A DNA stretch of 64,000 nt. Source: Anisus vortex. Its lineage: Eukaryota > Mollusca > Gastropoda > Planorbidae. The stretch lies in NCBI GenBank assembly GCA_949126835.1, contig OX421494.1, forward strand, positions 25,892,185 through 25,956,184, read 5' to 3'. The first letter of the stretch is position 1, and every line of letters starts with the position of its first letter. The position numbers were made by a program, and so were the translations under genes. A model generated the notes under the pieces. That model ran no database searches, was not told where the DNA came from, and saw only the letters and a list, made by a program, of their open reading frames with translations. Below are positions 24,966 through 35,722 of the stretch, in pieces.

Positions 24966-25479
24966 GCTTTTTTTTTCCTTGGTTACATATCATTTATATT
25001 TGAAAATTTCCTTTCTTTTATATAAAATTTTATTGTAGTCATTAAATAGATGAACTATGCATATAATGTTTCGTAATTTCCTCTTCTCTAGCATGGTCTC
25101 ACAGGCACACAGCCTTGTATGAAAGTAATATCTGTAAAACATACCAGTACCTGATAACCATTTTATCTATTCAGTTACCCAGACTTGAATTGATAACCGT
25201 CTACTTCGTTAGGAAAATAGAAACTGTTTTTTTTAAAATAAATCAATGTTAATATCAAATAAATAATACGAATGTGTCATTGTATGTTTGCTTTCGTGTA
25301 TGTTTATTTAATGTTTTTCTTTTGGTTTTCTTCTTGGGTAAACAATAACATAATTTATTAATCCTAACCATTACATTACTTCTGTGATCTTTGCTATGTC
25401 TAAGTGAATAGCCATGGTACCTTGTGTGTGCATGTTTGACTTTTTGTTTGTGAGGTCTTATGTTTACGACAAAGCAGGG

Positions 25480-25481
<2 letters not shown>
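24966..25481. other. AT-rich non-coding stretch
   Basis: No supported feature. Confidence 0.5.

Positions 25482-25535
<54 letters not shown>
25482..25535. repeat. (GA)n microsatellite
   Basis: About 27 uninterrupted GA units. Confidence 0.97.
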
Positions 25536-25538
<3 letters not shown>

Positions 25539-25844
25539 CAGAGATAGTGTGGGAGTGACAGAGAGGAGAAGGAAATGATTCAGCTGGTTTCGCAAGCTGC
25601 ATCAAAGCAAAGCATTTGCAAAGGTTTTCTGTTTGATGTGTCAGTTTTATGACAGAGAAAATTTAAAACCCTGAATTCTGCAAATTCTGTTCCGTTGTGT
25701 CTTGCTGTATTTGACAGCGCCATTATTACCCATCATCAACCAAGGATTATGGCCCTTGTATAACATTGCATTGAAGTTCACCTTCAAATGGTATAATTAT
25801 TTATATTCAAGATCTATTTTATGGTAAATGTCAATGAAGTAAAG

Positions 25845-25940
25845 TACTCAAGTCCCGGGAAAAAATCCTAGCCTGCACCAGGATTCAAACCTTTGGATTG
25901 CCAGTCGATGGCGCTGCCGCTCGGCCACCATGCCCCACGC
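25845..25940 (-). repeat. tRNA-derived SINE head
   Basis: On the minus strand the A box TGGCCGAGCGGC (25916-25927) and B box GGTTTGAATCC (25881-25891) are both close to consensus and properly spaced for a tRNA-Leu/Ser-like promoter. Downstream GGTGCAGGCTAGGATTT matches the SINE at 5775. The tail beyond 25845 is not defined. Flanking acceptor stems do not pair, so it is not a tRNA gene. Confidence 0.75.
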
Positions 25941-27211
25941 ATGTCAATGAAACATTTTTCTAAATATTTAATTTAAAAAATACAAAAGAAGCAGAAAATG
26001 GAATGAAAGGCTCGTACATTTTGATTAATCTCTTTAATTAATGAACTATAAAATACAAACTTTGAACTCTAGCCTGTAGACCAGATTCTTCCCATCGTTT
26101 CAATAGTCTTAAATAACCGGAAATGCCTTTCTGTTATTTAGTCCTTGACGTAACGTTTTGGCGGGAATACTTCATCTAAGTTCCGTATTCCTGTCCCAGG
26201 CATGTCTCTATGCCCAATTTTTCCTTTGACGTCTGTATTTTCGAGCCCAGTCTGCAGCACGAAACCCTGTTTTACTTTCATCGTCGAAACTCTCTGAACA
26301 GGTACCAAACTGGCAGGGAGAGGGGGGATATTTAGACCATTAGAATCAGTGAAAACATTTAGGTGTAGGTCACATAATCAGTTTGAATTTGCTAGTGTTC
26401 CACAATTCACTGCACGTTACTTTGATCAGCCTTTAGTCCTGAGTGTATTTTCTTATCGTGAAGATGTGTTGTATTTGTATTCTGTTAACGTTTCATTTAA
26501 TATATAATATTACTTCAGATAAAAGATATATTTAATTATATTGTACATAAATGTACATACATGTATTCTAAAAAAGTAAGTCAAGATGATATCTTGATCC
26601 TCCAATATACGTGCACGTGTTCCTTCATTTTTAAGTATTTTTAGGAACGGACACATTAATATTACAAGAAAGCTATATCCATAACAATAAATCTACTGAA
26701 AAATGTATTAATCCTACTTGACGAAAGAGCTCACATATCAGGTCGACTAGCTGATACATAAAAATATATTATCCAGATAAAGATAGATATATTTTTGTAT
26801 AAACCAAGATAACTGTTCAAGGACTTTAGTACACTCGGTATTCAGTTTCATTTTCATTTCTTTTGTTTGCTGTTTTGTTTGTTGTTTTTGTGTGTATGTC
26901 ATTTATGAGTTTTCTCCATTTTTCTGAATTAACTTATTTCATTTGTTTACTCTGTGCAGCCTCACTTGTACACATTCGTTAGTTAAATTTGTCATTTATG
27001 TTAGTAAACAAAGTGCACATTGTATTTGTACAACCAACAACAGACCTTTATGGAATTTAAAATAAAAAAGCGAGGCATCGTGACCTTGCGTTGGTGTAGC
27101 CACACCCCCATTCCCCCCACCCTCAATCCCACAATCCCACATTCAAACTATAAAACAGAACGTCGTCGTCTCACTGAGCCAATTCGAAACAATAAATCTC
27201 TAGCTCCCACC
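25941..27211. other. Non-coding stretch
   Basis: No gene or repeat that I can support. Confidence 0.5.
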
Positions 27212-27345
27212 CACCCACACACACACACGCCACCGGTTTCTCGCACACACAAGCGCCCTTCCCCCTTACACTCACACCACACACACACACCACACACACA
27301 CACCACACACACACACCACACACACACACCACACACACAGGTCCA
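27212..27345. repeat. (CA)n / (CACACC)n microsatellite
   Basis: CA-rich with regular ACACACACACC units at 27274-27340. The overlapping Thr/His/Pro and Val/Cys frames are spurious. Confidence 0.9.
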
Positions 27346-28015
27346 CCTTTCACCGTACTTTTAGATTCTGACCCGTCCACTCCTGGTCCGGGATTTGAAT
27401 TGCCCGTAAATATGCAATCTGGTCTTGTTTGTTCATGTTATTTGGTAGAGCCGCCCCTGGCATACGCCAGAAAAAGCTCCGTTTTGATTAAATGCGTCTG
27501 GGAAAAAAAAACTCAGATTTCAGGAACTTGGTCCAGAATGTCTATTCATTTCTTTGTCAATGTTCAAACATTGTGTAATACATACCGTTTAGTATGTTGG
27601 GATAAATATATATATATATATAAGTCTTATAATATATTGATATATTTAGGTTTATATCTTAAAATATATATGTATGTCTTACTAAATTTGTATTAATCAA
27701 TCTACTATTTATCTATCTATCAATCTATGAATCTGTGTATCTATTTTTTCCAGGCATCGATCTAAATATATCCTTTTTTATCAATCTATCCAAATTCTAT
27801 TTATGTCTCTATCAAGCCATTTATTTATCTATCTATTTATACAACTATTTATACACTTATTTATTTACCTACATATATTACTATGTATTCATTCCAATAA
27901 ATACCTAGTGATCTAATTTTCTATATATTGCTAGTCCTTAGTTCAAACAAAATGTCATAAAGCAAAAGCCTATCTATTTTTTTAACATGTAGGCCTATTT
28001 TTAGCTATTGTGTAA
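27346..28015. other. AT-rich stretch with decayed TCTA/ATTT repeats
   Basis: A (TA)n run lies at about 27605-27621, and degenerate CTATCTAT-like words at 27690-27880. No gene. Confidence 0.5.
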
Positions 28016-28228
28016 AAATTAGCTATAGTTAAAATTAGGAAGAAGATAATAGAGAAGTATGACACTTTGGACTTCTATAAAATTTGTTTTAATGCAAGTA
28101 TTGGTAAGCCTACTGGTTTTATGGATAGCACTACTAGAATACATTATTTACTTCTGAGCACCCTTCACTATGTTAGTGTTAGGCCCTACGTTAAAAAAAC
28201 AACACTACTTGTTTATGAATATAAGTAA
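28016..28228 (+). CDS. Open stretch of 70 codons, possible exon or relic
   Basis: I do not recognise this protein. A stop-to-stop frame with no upstream ATG reads KLAIVKIRKKIIEKYDTL, then FNASIGKPTGFMDSTTRIHY and LHYVSVRPYVKKTTLL before TAA at 28226-28228. Its amino-acid mix (Gly, Pro, Asp, Arg, Thr) is less biased than that of random frames in this AT-rich region, which is why I list it. It could be a decayed transposase fragment, an internal exon, or chance. No clear splice acceptor precedes it, and no neighbour supports a gene. The call rests on composition only. Confidence 0.2.
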   Translation, partial: KLAIVKIRKKIIEKYDTLDFYKICFNASIGKPTGFMDSTTRIHYLLLSTLHYVSVRPYVKKTTLLVYEYK

Positions 28229-28949
28229 CTAATTAATTAGTTATTACAATTACAATTTTTAGTTATTACAAAAAAATCTAGTTTAAAAAAAATACCACAA
28301 AATAAGTCTTAGTGATTCAGGCGGACCTAATCTACACCATTTATGCCATAGATATTGAATACATAATATATCGCCTTATGAACTAAATAGTTGCCGAGAA
28401 TTTCTTAACCCCGAGATGAACCATAAATAGTTCAGATTAAACATGAAGATTTGGAAAACATTAATTGTTCAACTAAGTGTTATACTGTTAGAGACCTAAA
28501 GAGCGTCTTTACGGCATAAAACATATCATAATGGCATATATTATCGTTAACAGATTTGTAATTTTTGTAAACATTCACATTAATATAGCCTTCATTATAT
28601 TTTTTATATAAAATTCTTTAAAAATTTTCTTTGGATTTATTTTTATATTAATTTTGGCCGTTAACACTATTCTGAATTGTTCTAGCTCCAGCAAAAAAAA
28701 TTTTTTAAAACAATGACATGATTCGAAATATTTTTGATATTATTCAGTGTTATGTTATTATTTTTTAAAGATAGTTTATTTTTAATAGTACTAATAATTT
28801 TTTTATACACTTCACAGAATTTTTTTCCGAACATGAACATTTTAAAAACTTTGAAATATTTATCTAATATAATTTTTACATTTAAATTATGTGATAATTA
28901 GATAAAATATTAATTGTTCAATAGTTTAGGGAGTATGCATAACATGAGA
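28229..28949. other. AT-rich non-coding stretch
   Basis: No supported feature. Confidence 0.5.
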
Positions 28950-29105
28950 GTAAGCCTAGTATAGCCCCTTCCCCCCTTCCGTGCTTTTTTTTACGGTGCC
29001 CTATTTCCCATACCATGTATGACCCCCCACCCCACCCCCACCGCCCAACGACTGTATACTATTCCCCCCCCTGCTCCCTACCTTGCAATCCTGGCTACGC
29101 CGCTG
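28950..29105 (-). mobile_element. hAT-type end, partner end missing
   Basis: Inverted terminus CAGCGGCGTAGCCAGG ends at about 29105, with a C-rich interior as in the 40736 MITE. No matching left terminus or 8-bp duplication was found upstream. Confidence 0.4.
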
Positions 29106-29239
29106 CACCAGTAATATCTATAAATATAGATCAGTAATGAATACTTCCATTGTGAATTATATCTACAAATACTAACGCGTAATGGCTTTCATTTAGAATC
29201 TATAATCTACATTATGTATTGTGCATCTATGAACTATAC

Positions 29240-30367
29240 CAGGGGTCGGCAACCTAAGGCACGCGTGCCAAACTTGGCGCGCAGAGCGATTTTCAATGGC
29301 ACGCGAGAGACCGCCAAGTGGTGTTTCTTATTGATTAAAACAAACACATTATTTTCCGGTTCTGAATGAGAACATTTGATTGTTGAAGCCGATGTTTCTG
29401 AATCACACATTTCAGTGAGATGAAGTTGCATTTACCAAGACCACTGGAACGGATTTGCAATGAAACTGGACATATCTTTGTGTGAAATCAATTTAACTAA
29501 ACATTTAACTAAATGTACATCCCTACTTTTTTAAGGCATATATTGAGATACTTGGGCTTTTTCAGAAGTACATCGAAGCACTCAAAGCGGAGTTCTCTAA
29601 TTAAAGGCGAGACTTTCAAATTAATGGACTAATTTTTTCACACCTCATCAAGCCTAACTGGTTTGATCTTACAACAACTTTCTTAGATGTAAATCTTGTT
29701 TGGCATCACTATTGAATCAAATGTGGAAACGTTTTAAATTAACAGGAGATAATAAACTCGTTTACTTGCGATAATATTTCTAATATGTTTCTTTCTTTTC
29801 TTTTATCAAAGAATATATCGCTTACAATTCAGAACTTTGAAATCAAACAATAAAACGTATTTGAATTTTATATATATTGATTATATGACTAAAGAATTTA
29901 TATGTATATTTTCAAACATTACATTAACTACCCATTTTATATGATTACAATGTATTTATTCCTCTTGACTACGTTCATTATTAGTCTCTATTGTGGGATA
30001 TTAAACAATATTAGCAGGTGTTAGATCTAACATAGATCCTTATCTTTAACAAAAGATAATGTTGAGACAATAATTACCATAAATGTGATAGTTTAGTAAT
30101 AAAATACTGTATTTGATATAAATGCTAAATAAAGGCTGATAATGACAAGCACATTAATTTTTGTTTTATATATAAAACGTTTTACGATTTTCTCTATAAA
30201 TAATCTCTTTTGCTTTTGGCCTTGGTCTTGCTACGGAGTTTAATTAATTGTCAAATAATATTTTTTTTAAAGTATAATAGAGCAGGTTGACTTTTAGGCT
30301 GTTGGCACGCTGAATGATTTAGAAATCCTAGTTTAGCACACCAGTAGCAAAAGGTTGCTGACTCCTG
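29240..30367 (+). mobile_element. hAT element, 1.1 kb, degenerate
   Basis: The left terminus CAGGGGTCGGCAACCT and inverted right terminus CAGGAGTCAGCAACCT match at 14 of 16. Subterminal blocks GCGATTTTCAATGGCACGCG and TTGGCACGCTGAATGA are shared with the 197-bp element at 36763. The interior has a YIEALKAEFSN-like phrase near 29560, possibly a transposase relic, but no open frame. The flanking 8 bp (AACTATAC and AAAAGCCA) do not match, so one flank has been rearranged or mutated. Confidence 0.75.
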
Positions 30368-30724
30368 AAAAGCCAATGGCGGTGCGTCCTTAAAACATTT
30401 TCAGTGACTTTTGAAGAACGGGAAAACCCGCAAGGGTTGTAGAATGTAAAGCACACTCAATGAAAGCAACACGAAAGGGCATTACTCTGAATCAATTTTT
30501 AAACGTTCTCTCACGTTCATTACAGGTTTTGTGTATGTGCATATCTATAGTTGTTATCTATGAAAAAAAAATGTCATAAAATTCAGCAACATACGTGATG
30601 TATTATTTGGAAGAAGTTTCCGGTAAATATAATTAGCTCTGGTCACGATAAGTCGAACGGCCTAGGTGTCTATATCGAACAAAGAAAATTATCTATAAAT
30701 ATATAGGCCCTATATATATATCCA
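30368..30724. other. Non-coding stretch
   Basis: No supported feature. Confidence 0.5.
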
Positions 30725-31245
30725 TAGGCTCCATAGTCTCGAAAGACGATTAGATTTGCGCTCCTGTGTTTTGGCCAGCCCTGCAAAATTGACTGTGTCT
30801 GTGGAGACCTATCCTTGAGAGACAGGCTCTGTCGCATCTCTGTCACTTGAAATCTGGACCGTTGGAGATTGTTAGGGGCAGCTGTGTTCTTTACTTTTCT
30901 TCGCTGCTCTTTTAGCCTCCGCCTTAAGGTGAAGTTTGCCCTATGCCGCATTTATACCGGTGTGTAAGGTGCCTCTCCAACTGCTTCTGTGCTGAGCAAG
31001 GTTCTCCCAGTTTCCGATCTCTACATCTATAGCCTTTAGGTCACGTTTGCAGACGTCCTTGAACCTGAGTTGGGGGCGGCCAGTAGCTCTCTTGCCTTCA
31101 GCGAGCTCAGCATACAGCATGTCTTTTGGGATTCGCCCATCCTCCATCCTGGAAACATGGCCAAGCCACCGAAGACGTCGTTGGCGAAGGAGAGTGATCA
31201 TGCTAGGCATGCTAGCCCGTTGCAAGACCTCGTTGTTTGTTATGC
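30725..31245 (-). pseudogene. LINE ORF2 carboxy-terminal remnant with C2H2-like finger
   Basis: On the minus strand the first frame reads ITNNEVLQRA, LRWLGHVSRMEDGRIPKDML, GKRATGRPQLRFKDVCKRDL and an NWENLAQHRSSWR end. This is the conserved region after the reverse transcriptase palm in many animal LINEs (R-W-x-GHV, GRP-x-x-R-x-KD, DR/HR-x-x-W). After a stop near 30941 a second frame carries basic residues, and a third reads RCDRACLSRIGLHRHSQFC at about 30800-30850, a C-x2-C ... H zinc-finger-like tail seen in that LINE group. At least two frameshifts or stops show it is dead. The 5' side is cut by a (TA)n run. Clade not assigned. Confidence 0.75.
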
Positions 31246-31369
31246 GGTATATATATATATATATATATATTGTTACGAAACGCCGTTTCATAATTATTAA
31301 TAACTGCGAAGATATTTTAAAATGTCTAGTGTTAATTATAGTTGAACACTAATGTGCCGTAGAGAGTTA

Positions 31370-31723
31370 TTAGTTGATCAATGAATACCTCCCTTGCTCT
31401 CTTGCAGTCAATGCCAGACAAACATATTTACATGTCTTTTTCAGTTGTTCAATACTGCTGTATAGTGTGTTGGTAAAGGTAGGTTGAGGGGGGAGCAGAG
31501 TGTATGTGAGGTCGATTAGCCCAGGGCACTCAAGCAGGAAGTGGTCCACAGTTTCTTGTGGGCAGGGGCAAAGTCTGCAGTTAGGAGGATGAGTTGGGTT
31601 TATTCTATTTAGGTGTGAGTTGAGTGCTATATGTCCTGTTCTCAACTGGAATATAGTGCATTGTTTTTTGCTGGGGAGGTCTTTTAGCTTGGTTATAATA
31701 ACAGCAGTATTTTTAATTGTCAT
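31370..31723 (-). pseudogene. Jockey/I-type LINE carboxy-terminal fragment
   Basis: An intact 117-codon frame reads QCTIFQLRTGHIALNSHLNR followed by CRLCPCPQETVDHFLLEC. The first phrase is the end of the RNase H-proximal region, and the C-x2-C ... H-x4-C cluster matches the zinc-binding module following RNase H in Jockey- and I-type LINEs. The endonuclease, reverse transcriptase and RNase H are absent, so this is a 5'-truncated insertion rather than a gene, even though the frame has no stop. The start ATG is incidental: similarity appears to extend a few codons upstream. It lies next to another LINE scrap in the same orientation (30725-31245). Confidence 0.75.
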
Positions 31724-31760
31724 ATTTAGTATATCTTTTGGGCTTTTTTTATGTTAGATA

Positions 31761-32299
31761 TACCAGAATATACGTTTTTATTTTAAAAAGAACATGTTAT
31801 AACAAATCGATATTATTCCTTACATTAACACTCTATCCTAGTTAGTTTAAGTACACTATGTCTACGAATAAAAAAAAATTAATCCCTGAAGATCACGCAA
31901 TATTCTTTAACGGAATTGCTTTAATTTTTTTCTATCTACAATCTTCACTAAATAGGTCATTGTTAAGGGCAGTTACGAAAGTCTATGGTCCCCAAAGAAT
32001 ACTTTGTTGGCAAAGTTCCTTAACCTGACATCTCATTTGAGGTTATATCTAGATGCAGATCAAAAGAGTGCACGAGAAATGGTCGAGGGCTTACTCGGTC
32101 GTTGCAAATCCCGCCTAGTAAGGTTATGACCACGAATTCCGCAACTCTGCAACTCTCGCTTCCCAAGCCGATGCACGTTATTGTACGAGAACCCGGACAC
32201 ATGGTGTGTATTGTTGTTTTTATCTTGGTAAATTTCCCTAATGGCTTATTAGTTATGGCTTTCAACACTGCTTCTTTACGTTGTTGTTGCTTTGATTTT
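31761..32299. other. Non-coding stretch
   Basis: Overlapping 82-codon frames on both strands (32020-32350) have no recognisable motif. No gene called. Confidence 0.45.
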
Positions 32300-32640
32300 T
32301 TTTACCAATCCTACTGTACAAGTTGTGCAAAACGCCTATGCTTTTTTTAACTTTCTTACTGTACTAAGAAAGAAATCTATTTTTTTTTGAAATAGTTTTA
32401 CAGTACTAAGAAGGCAATCTAATTTATGATTAACATATCCTATTTTTTAACAGTCTTTCTGTACTAGTCAGGCAATCTAATTTTAATAATCTTACTGTTC
32501 TTAGAGCCTATACATTTTATTAACAGTCTTACTTTACTAAGAAAGCAGAATAGTTTTAACAATTAACATTGCACTTATTACGGTAGTCCAGCTTGTACAA
32601 TATTACTTTACTAAGTGAATCTATTTTATAACAAACGGTA
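32300..32640. repeat. Degenerate tandem repeat, about 55-65 bp unit
   Basis: Recurring TTACTGTACTAAGAAAG and GCAATCTAATTT words near 32354, 32400, 32455, 32505, 32530 and 32606. Strongly diverged. Confidence 0.55.
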
Positions 32641-33195
32641 CAAGTAAATCAGTCTTGTTTATATAGCAAGTTTTTAAAAAGGTGACTGTACAATTGACAT
32701 TATGTAATATTATGTAGCCCAACTTAACTCTTGCTCGTGTCGTATGGCTATTTAAAAATAGCACCCTATTTAGTTTGTGTGACCTAGTTTCTAAACCGCT
32801 AGCCGCTAGACATAGGATAAAAAAAAAAAAAAGTACCGAAAAATAGTTCGACAACGTGGCTACTTGAATGAAGATACATTAGAGTGTAGATTACATTCTC
32901 AGACGACCATGTTCGTCACTTCCTAGCGAACACTTTTTTCTTCTCCATTTTACTTCACAGCGAACATTTTTATTTAAGAGAAAACACTAAGCCAAAATCA
33001 TCAAAGCTGTATTATTTTGTGAATGTAAAGAACACTGGAAACGTCAATACTATTGTATTGTCACGTGCGTTTGTCTGGAGTCTAGACTTTGACAGATCTT
33101 TATAACTTTTTTTAAATAAATTTTTTTATAAATTTTTTTCTAAGCCGTAGAGTTTTATGGTATAAAATATATTTATAAATGAGTCAAGAAAACCA
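32641..33195. other. AT-rich non-coding stretch
   Basis: No supported feature. Confidence 0.5.
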
Positions 33196-33360
33196 ACACT
33201 AAAGACAAAAACACTTTCCTTATCACTTATGCCAGAACAAATGCATTTAAGTACTCTTTCTTCCCGAGTGGCATTCGGGCATGGAATGGGTTACCTGAAC
33301 AAACCAGGAAAATCAGTAACTTAAAATCATTTAAAACATTAATAAAAATCTAGATTAAAC
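33196..33360 (+). pseudogene. CR1-type LINE carboxy terminus, best-preserved copy
   Basis: The frame reads TNAFKYSFFPSGIRAWNGLP, then EQTRKISNLKSFKTLIKI and a stop at about 33350. SFFP-x-x-I-R-x-WN-x-LP is the standard end of the reverse-transcriptase ORF in CR1-like LINEs and identifies the family whose 3' scraps are scattered through the window (2247, 2427, 7446, 9656, 13385, 19462, 45795, 57902). Here the coding end is clean, but the typical UTR is lost after the stop. About 40-45 codons remain. Confidence 0.8.
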
Positions 33361-34123
33361 ATAGAGGTCTAACTCTTAGTACAGCATATCTAATCATCTA
33401 GTAATATTCCCATTGAGGTTCACTTTTGTAATTTTTCAGATTCCCACTGCAAAAGAAAAAAAACTTTTTGCTAGGACGAAAAATCCAACGTTTTACATTC
33501 TTTGCGAACACCCCTTCAAAACGAACATTACTATAAATAAGCATTGTAAATTAAAACATCATTGACGACTCTTAAATAGGCAAATCGGATGCAAATTCAT
33601 TTCAGCTATATTTCCGTAAAGAATCGTATAATTATCTTCTCGGCATGTTTCTAGTAATTTACTCTATACGTGTTATTATAACTTTTTACATGTTTCAAGT
33701 GCATTGTAGAAATTCCGGTTTTATTTTGTATTGCTTACAATGGCAACCATTACGATTGCAAGCAGAGATTTATGCCTTGTTGCTGCCTTAACATTCACGG
33801 ATGTTGATAAATTTATTGAGCTTTCAACTGCAAGTTCAGGCCGAATACAAATAAACAAAGGCTATAAGCATTATTGTCTTCAATATTAAAAGTGAGTATG
33901 CCAGAATTTATAGCAGAAGGCAGCCATTTTATAAATTAAATTTAGCGAATAGGATCGTAAGTGAAGTTGCATCCAAAACTTATGCATGCAAAAGATTTAA
34001 GACTGGTCAATTGTTACTTAACTAGAGGTCTATATGCAAGTGATGATCCGATAACAAATGTAAAAAACTAAGCCATAAAAACTAAGTTTTTATTATACAC
34101 CCTTTTTTTGATATCATAACTTA
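33361..34123. other. AT-rich non-coding stretch
   Basis: No gene. At 34023-34040 there is a third, direct copy of the GAGGTCTAT-TGCA motif found in the inverted ends described next. Confidence 0.5.
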
Positions 34124-34524
34124 TGAATGAGGTCTATGCACAATTCCTTAGAGACAGAAAATCGATCACGTGATACATTGTAAACTAAAACAAAAATGGC
34201 TGATTTTACATTGGTCTTAATGGCACTTATGCTTATTAAAAATTTTAATTTTTCACATAACCTTGAATATTGTGATATTACAAATGATGCTCACGGAAGC
34301 AACAATGATTATAGACATACAATTATTAAAGAACAACACCTATTTGTTGATCATTCAAATGAAATCTATGAACAGATTTTATATTATTTACATGATAATT
34401 TAGAGGTAGAATTTGCGCACCCAACAGAAGCGCAGTAAGTGTCCATCTCATTCAATTCATTGATTATCAAGTATGTCTAACGATGATCACGTGACCGGAA
34501 AAGACTTCTGCATAGACCTCATTT
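34124..34524. mobile_element. TIR-flanked 0.4-kb unit, class unknown
   Basis: ATGAGGTCTATGCA at about 34125-34140 is repeated exactly in inverted orientation at about 34509-34522. Further in, each side has a TCACGTGAT-like block (about 34165-34174 and 34485-34493). This gives inverted ends of about 45 bp with an interior gap. Target duplication was not identified. It encloses the small ORF at 34196-34438. Confidence 0.45.
34196..34438 (+). CDS. Small ORF, possible first exon, function unknown
   Basis: I do not recognise the product. The ATG sits in a good animal context (AAAAATGGCT). The 80 codons begin MADFTLVLMALMLIKNFNFS, a hydrophobic start that could be a weak signal or anchor, and continue into an acidic, His/Asn-rich stretch (DHSNEIYEQILYYLHDNLEV). 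The frame closes where the DNA reads GCAGTAAGT, so a 5' splice donor overlaps the stop and this could be a first exon instead of a complete gene. It lies wholly inside a pair of inverted repeats, each with a CACGTG core, which may be transposon ends or regulatory palindromes. No homolog, promoter or downstream exon is visible. Chance remains possible. Confidence 0.3.
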   Translation: MADFTLVLMALMLIKNFNFSHNLEYCDITNDAHGSNNDYRHTIIKEQHLFVDHSNEIYEQILYYLHDNLEVEFAHPTEAQ

Positions 34525-35527
34525 CTACACTAAAATTTTGAATCGGTAATGTCGGCAAATAAATATCTAATTATAACGATTCCGCATTCTGATTTCCGTG
34601 AACATAATTTGTTTCCTTTTTTTTTGGATAGATTAAAATAAATATAAGTAATGTCATACCTTATAAATTTCCACACTAAAATTTTGCGCATCCTATTTTT
34701 TTCTAGCTTTAGCCCTCAAAAAAACATAAAAAGATAACTCGCTTAGTTTCGGCTAAATTGTATCGTTTTCATTCTATTTATTTCGTAAAAACGAACATAT
34801 CCGAAAAGTTTATTTACTTCCGTCTCTTCCGGTAGAGGCAGTCATGTTTTTACGTAAACTGTTCTTCGATTTGCAAATTGGTCGAAGTTATTAGTGAGTA
34901 TTCCAAAGGCTATGATGCTGAAAATCTGATAGAATGTATTGTTAGTTGCGACAAGTCTGCTGCCCAAGTTTCAGCTCCGTTGGACGACGGGACTTGGTCG
35001 AAAAATCGATGCAAAGTTTTGCTATGAAGCAACCAACCAGACAGACAGACAATGCAAGTTAATAGAAAGGGAGTAAAAAGGAAAGAAGAGTAGCCTTAAA
35101 CCACCTTCGTTCGTGGGACATATTTTCATAAAAAAAAAATTCTTCCCGGAACTGAAATGGCATAAGAATATTGAGGAGGTACTACTTTCTTTAAATTGAC
35201 GCTCGTTTTTGGTAGTAGATTTGAAAATAGAGAAACTGCGAACGCTTTATCGAGCAGTGTTCGCTACGACGTGTTGTTGGCGCTGAGGTAACTTACTCAT
35301 AGCACATACCGCCTTTCTATATCACATACCGCCTTTCTATATTACTAAGATAGTCAGTAAAAAAAAATTCACCGCTGCACTGTACTCATCTGATTGTTAA
35401 TTTTATAACAGTCTTAGTACTTTGTAGCATTTTATTATACATAATCCTAAATGTGTGGAAACAATAATGTTGGAATTGTTCACCAATAATTGCTTTAGTT
35501 GGATGTTTTTTTTTATTTGTTTCTTCA
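34525..35527. other. Non-coding stretch
   Basis: CACTAAAATTTTG occurs twice (about 34528 and 34672). CCAACCAGACAGACAGACA near 35033 resembles tails of uncharacterised repeats. A 21-bp direct duplication (CACATACCGCCTTTCTATAT) lies at about 35303-35342. No gene. Confidence 0.45.
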
Positions 35528-35632
35528 TATGAGTATGTATGTGTGTGTTGTATGTGTATGTATGTGTATGTGTGTGTGTATGTCTAGGTGTATGCGTGTA
35601 TGTGTAGTTGTATGTGTGTGTGTTGTATGTGT
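35528..35632. repeat. (TG)n-rich microsatellite
   Basis: Interrupted TG/TATG repeats. Confidence 0.9.
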
Positions 35633-35654
35633 CTCACGTCAATGACCATGTTTT

Positions 35655-35722
35655 GATTACCCCGCCGCTTGCTGTAGGCTATCTGAAAGTGGCGGTATCG
35701 AATCCCGGGATCTTAATTTGTT
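35655..35722 (+). repeat. tRNA-like B-box fragment, possible SINE
   Basis: GGTATCGAATCCCGGGATC (about 35693) is close to a pol III B box and T-arm. The A box is not convincing. It lies inside a 128-codon open frame (35608-35994) with no recognisable domain, which I do not call. Confidence 0.3.

Noticed and set aside
27020..27380. Thr/His/Pro and Val/Cys frames of 60-114 codons
   Set aside because: Driven by the (CA)n repeat on both strands.
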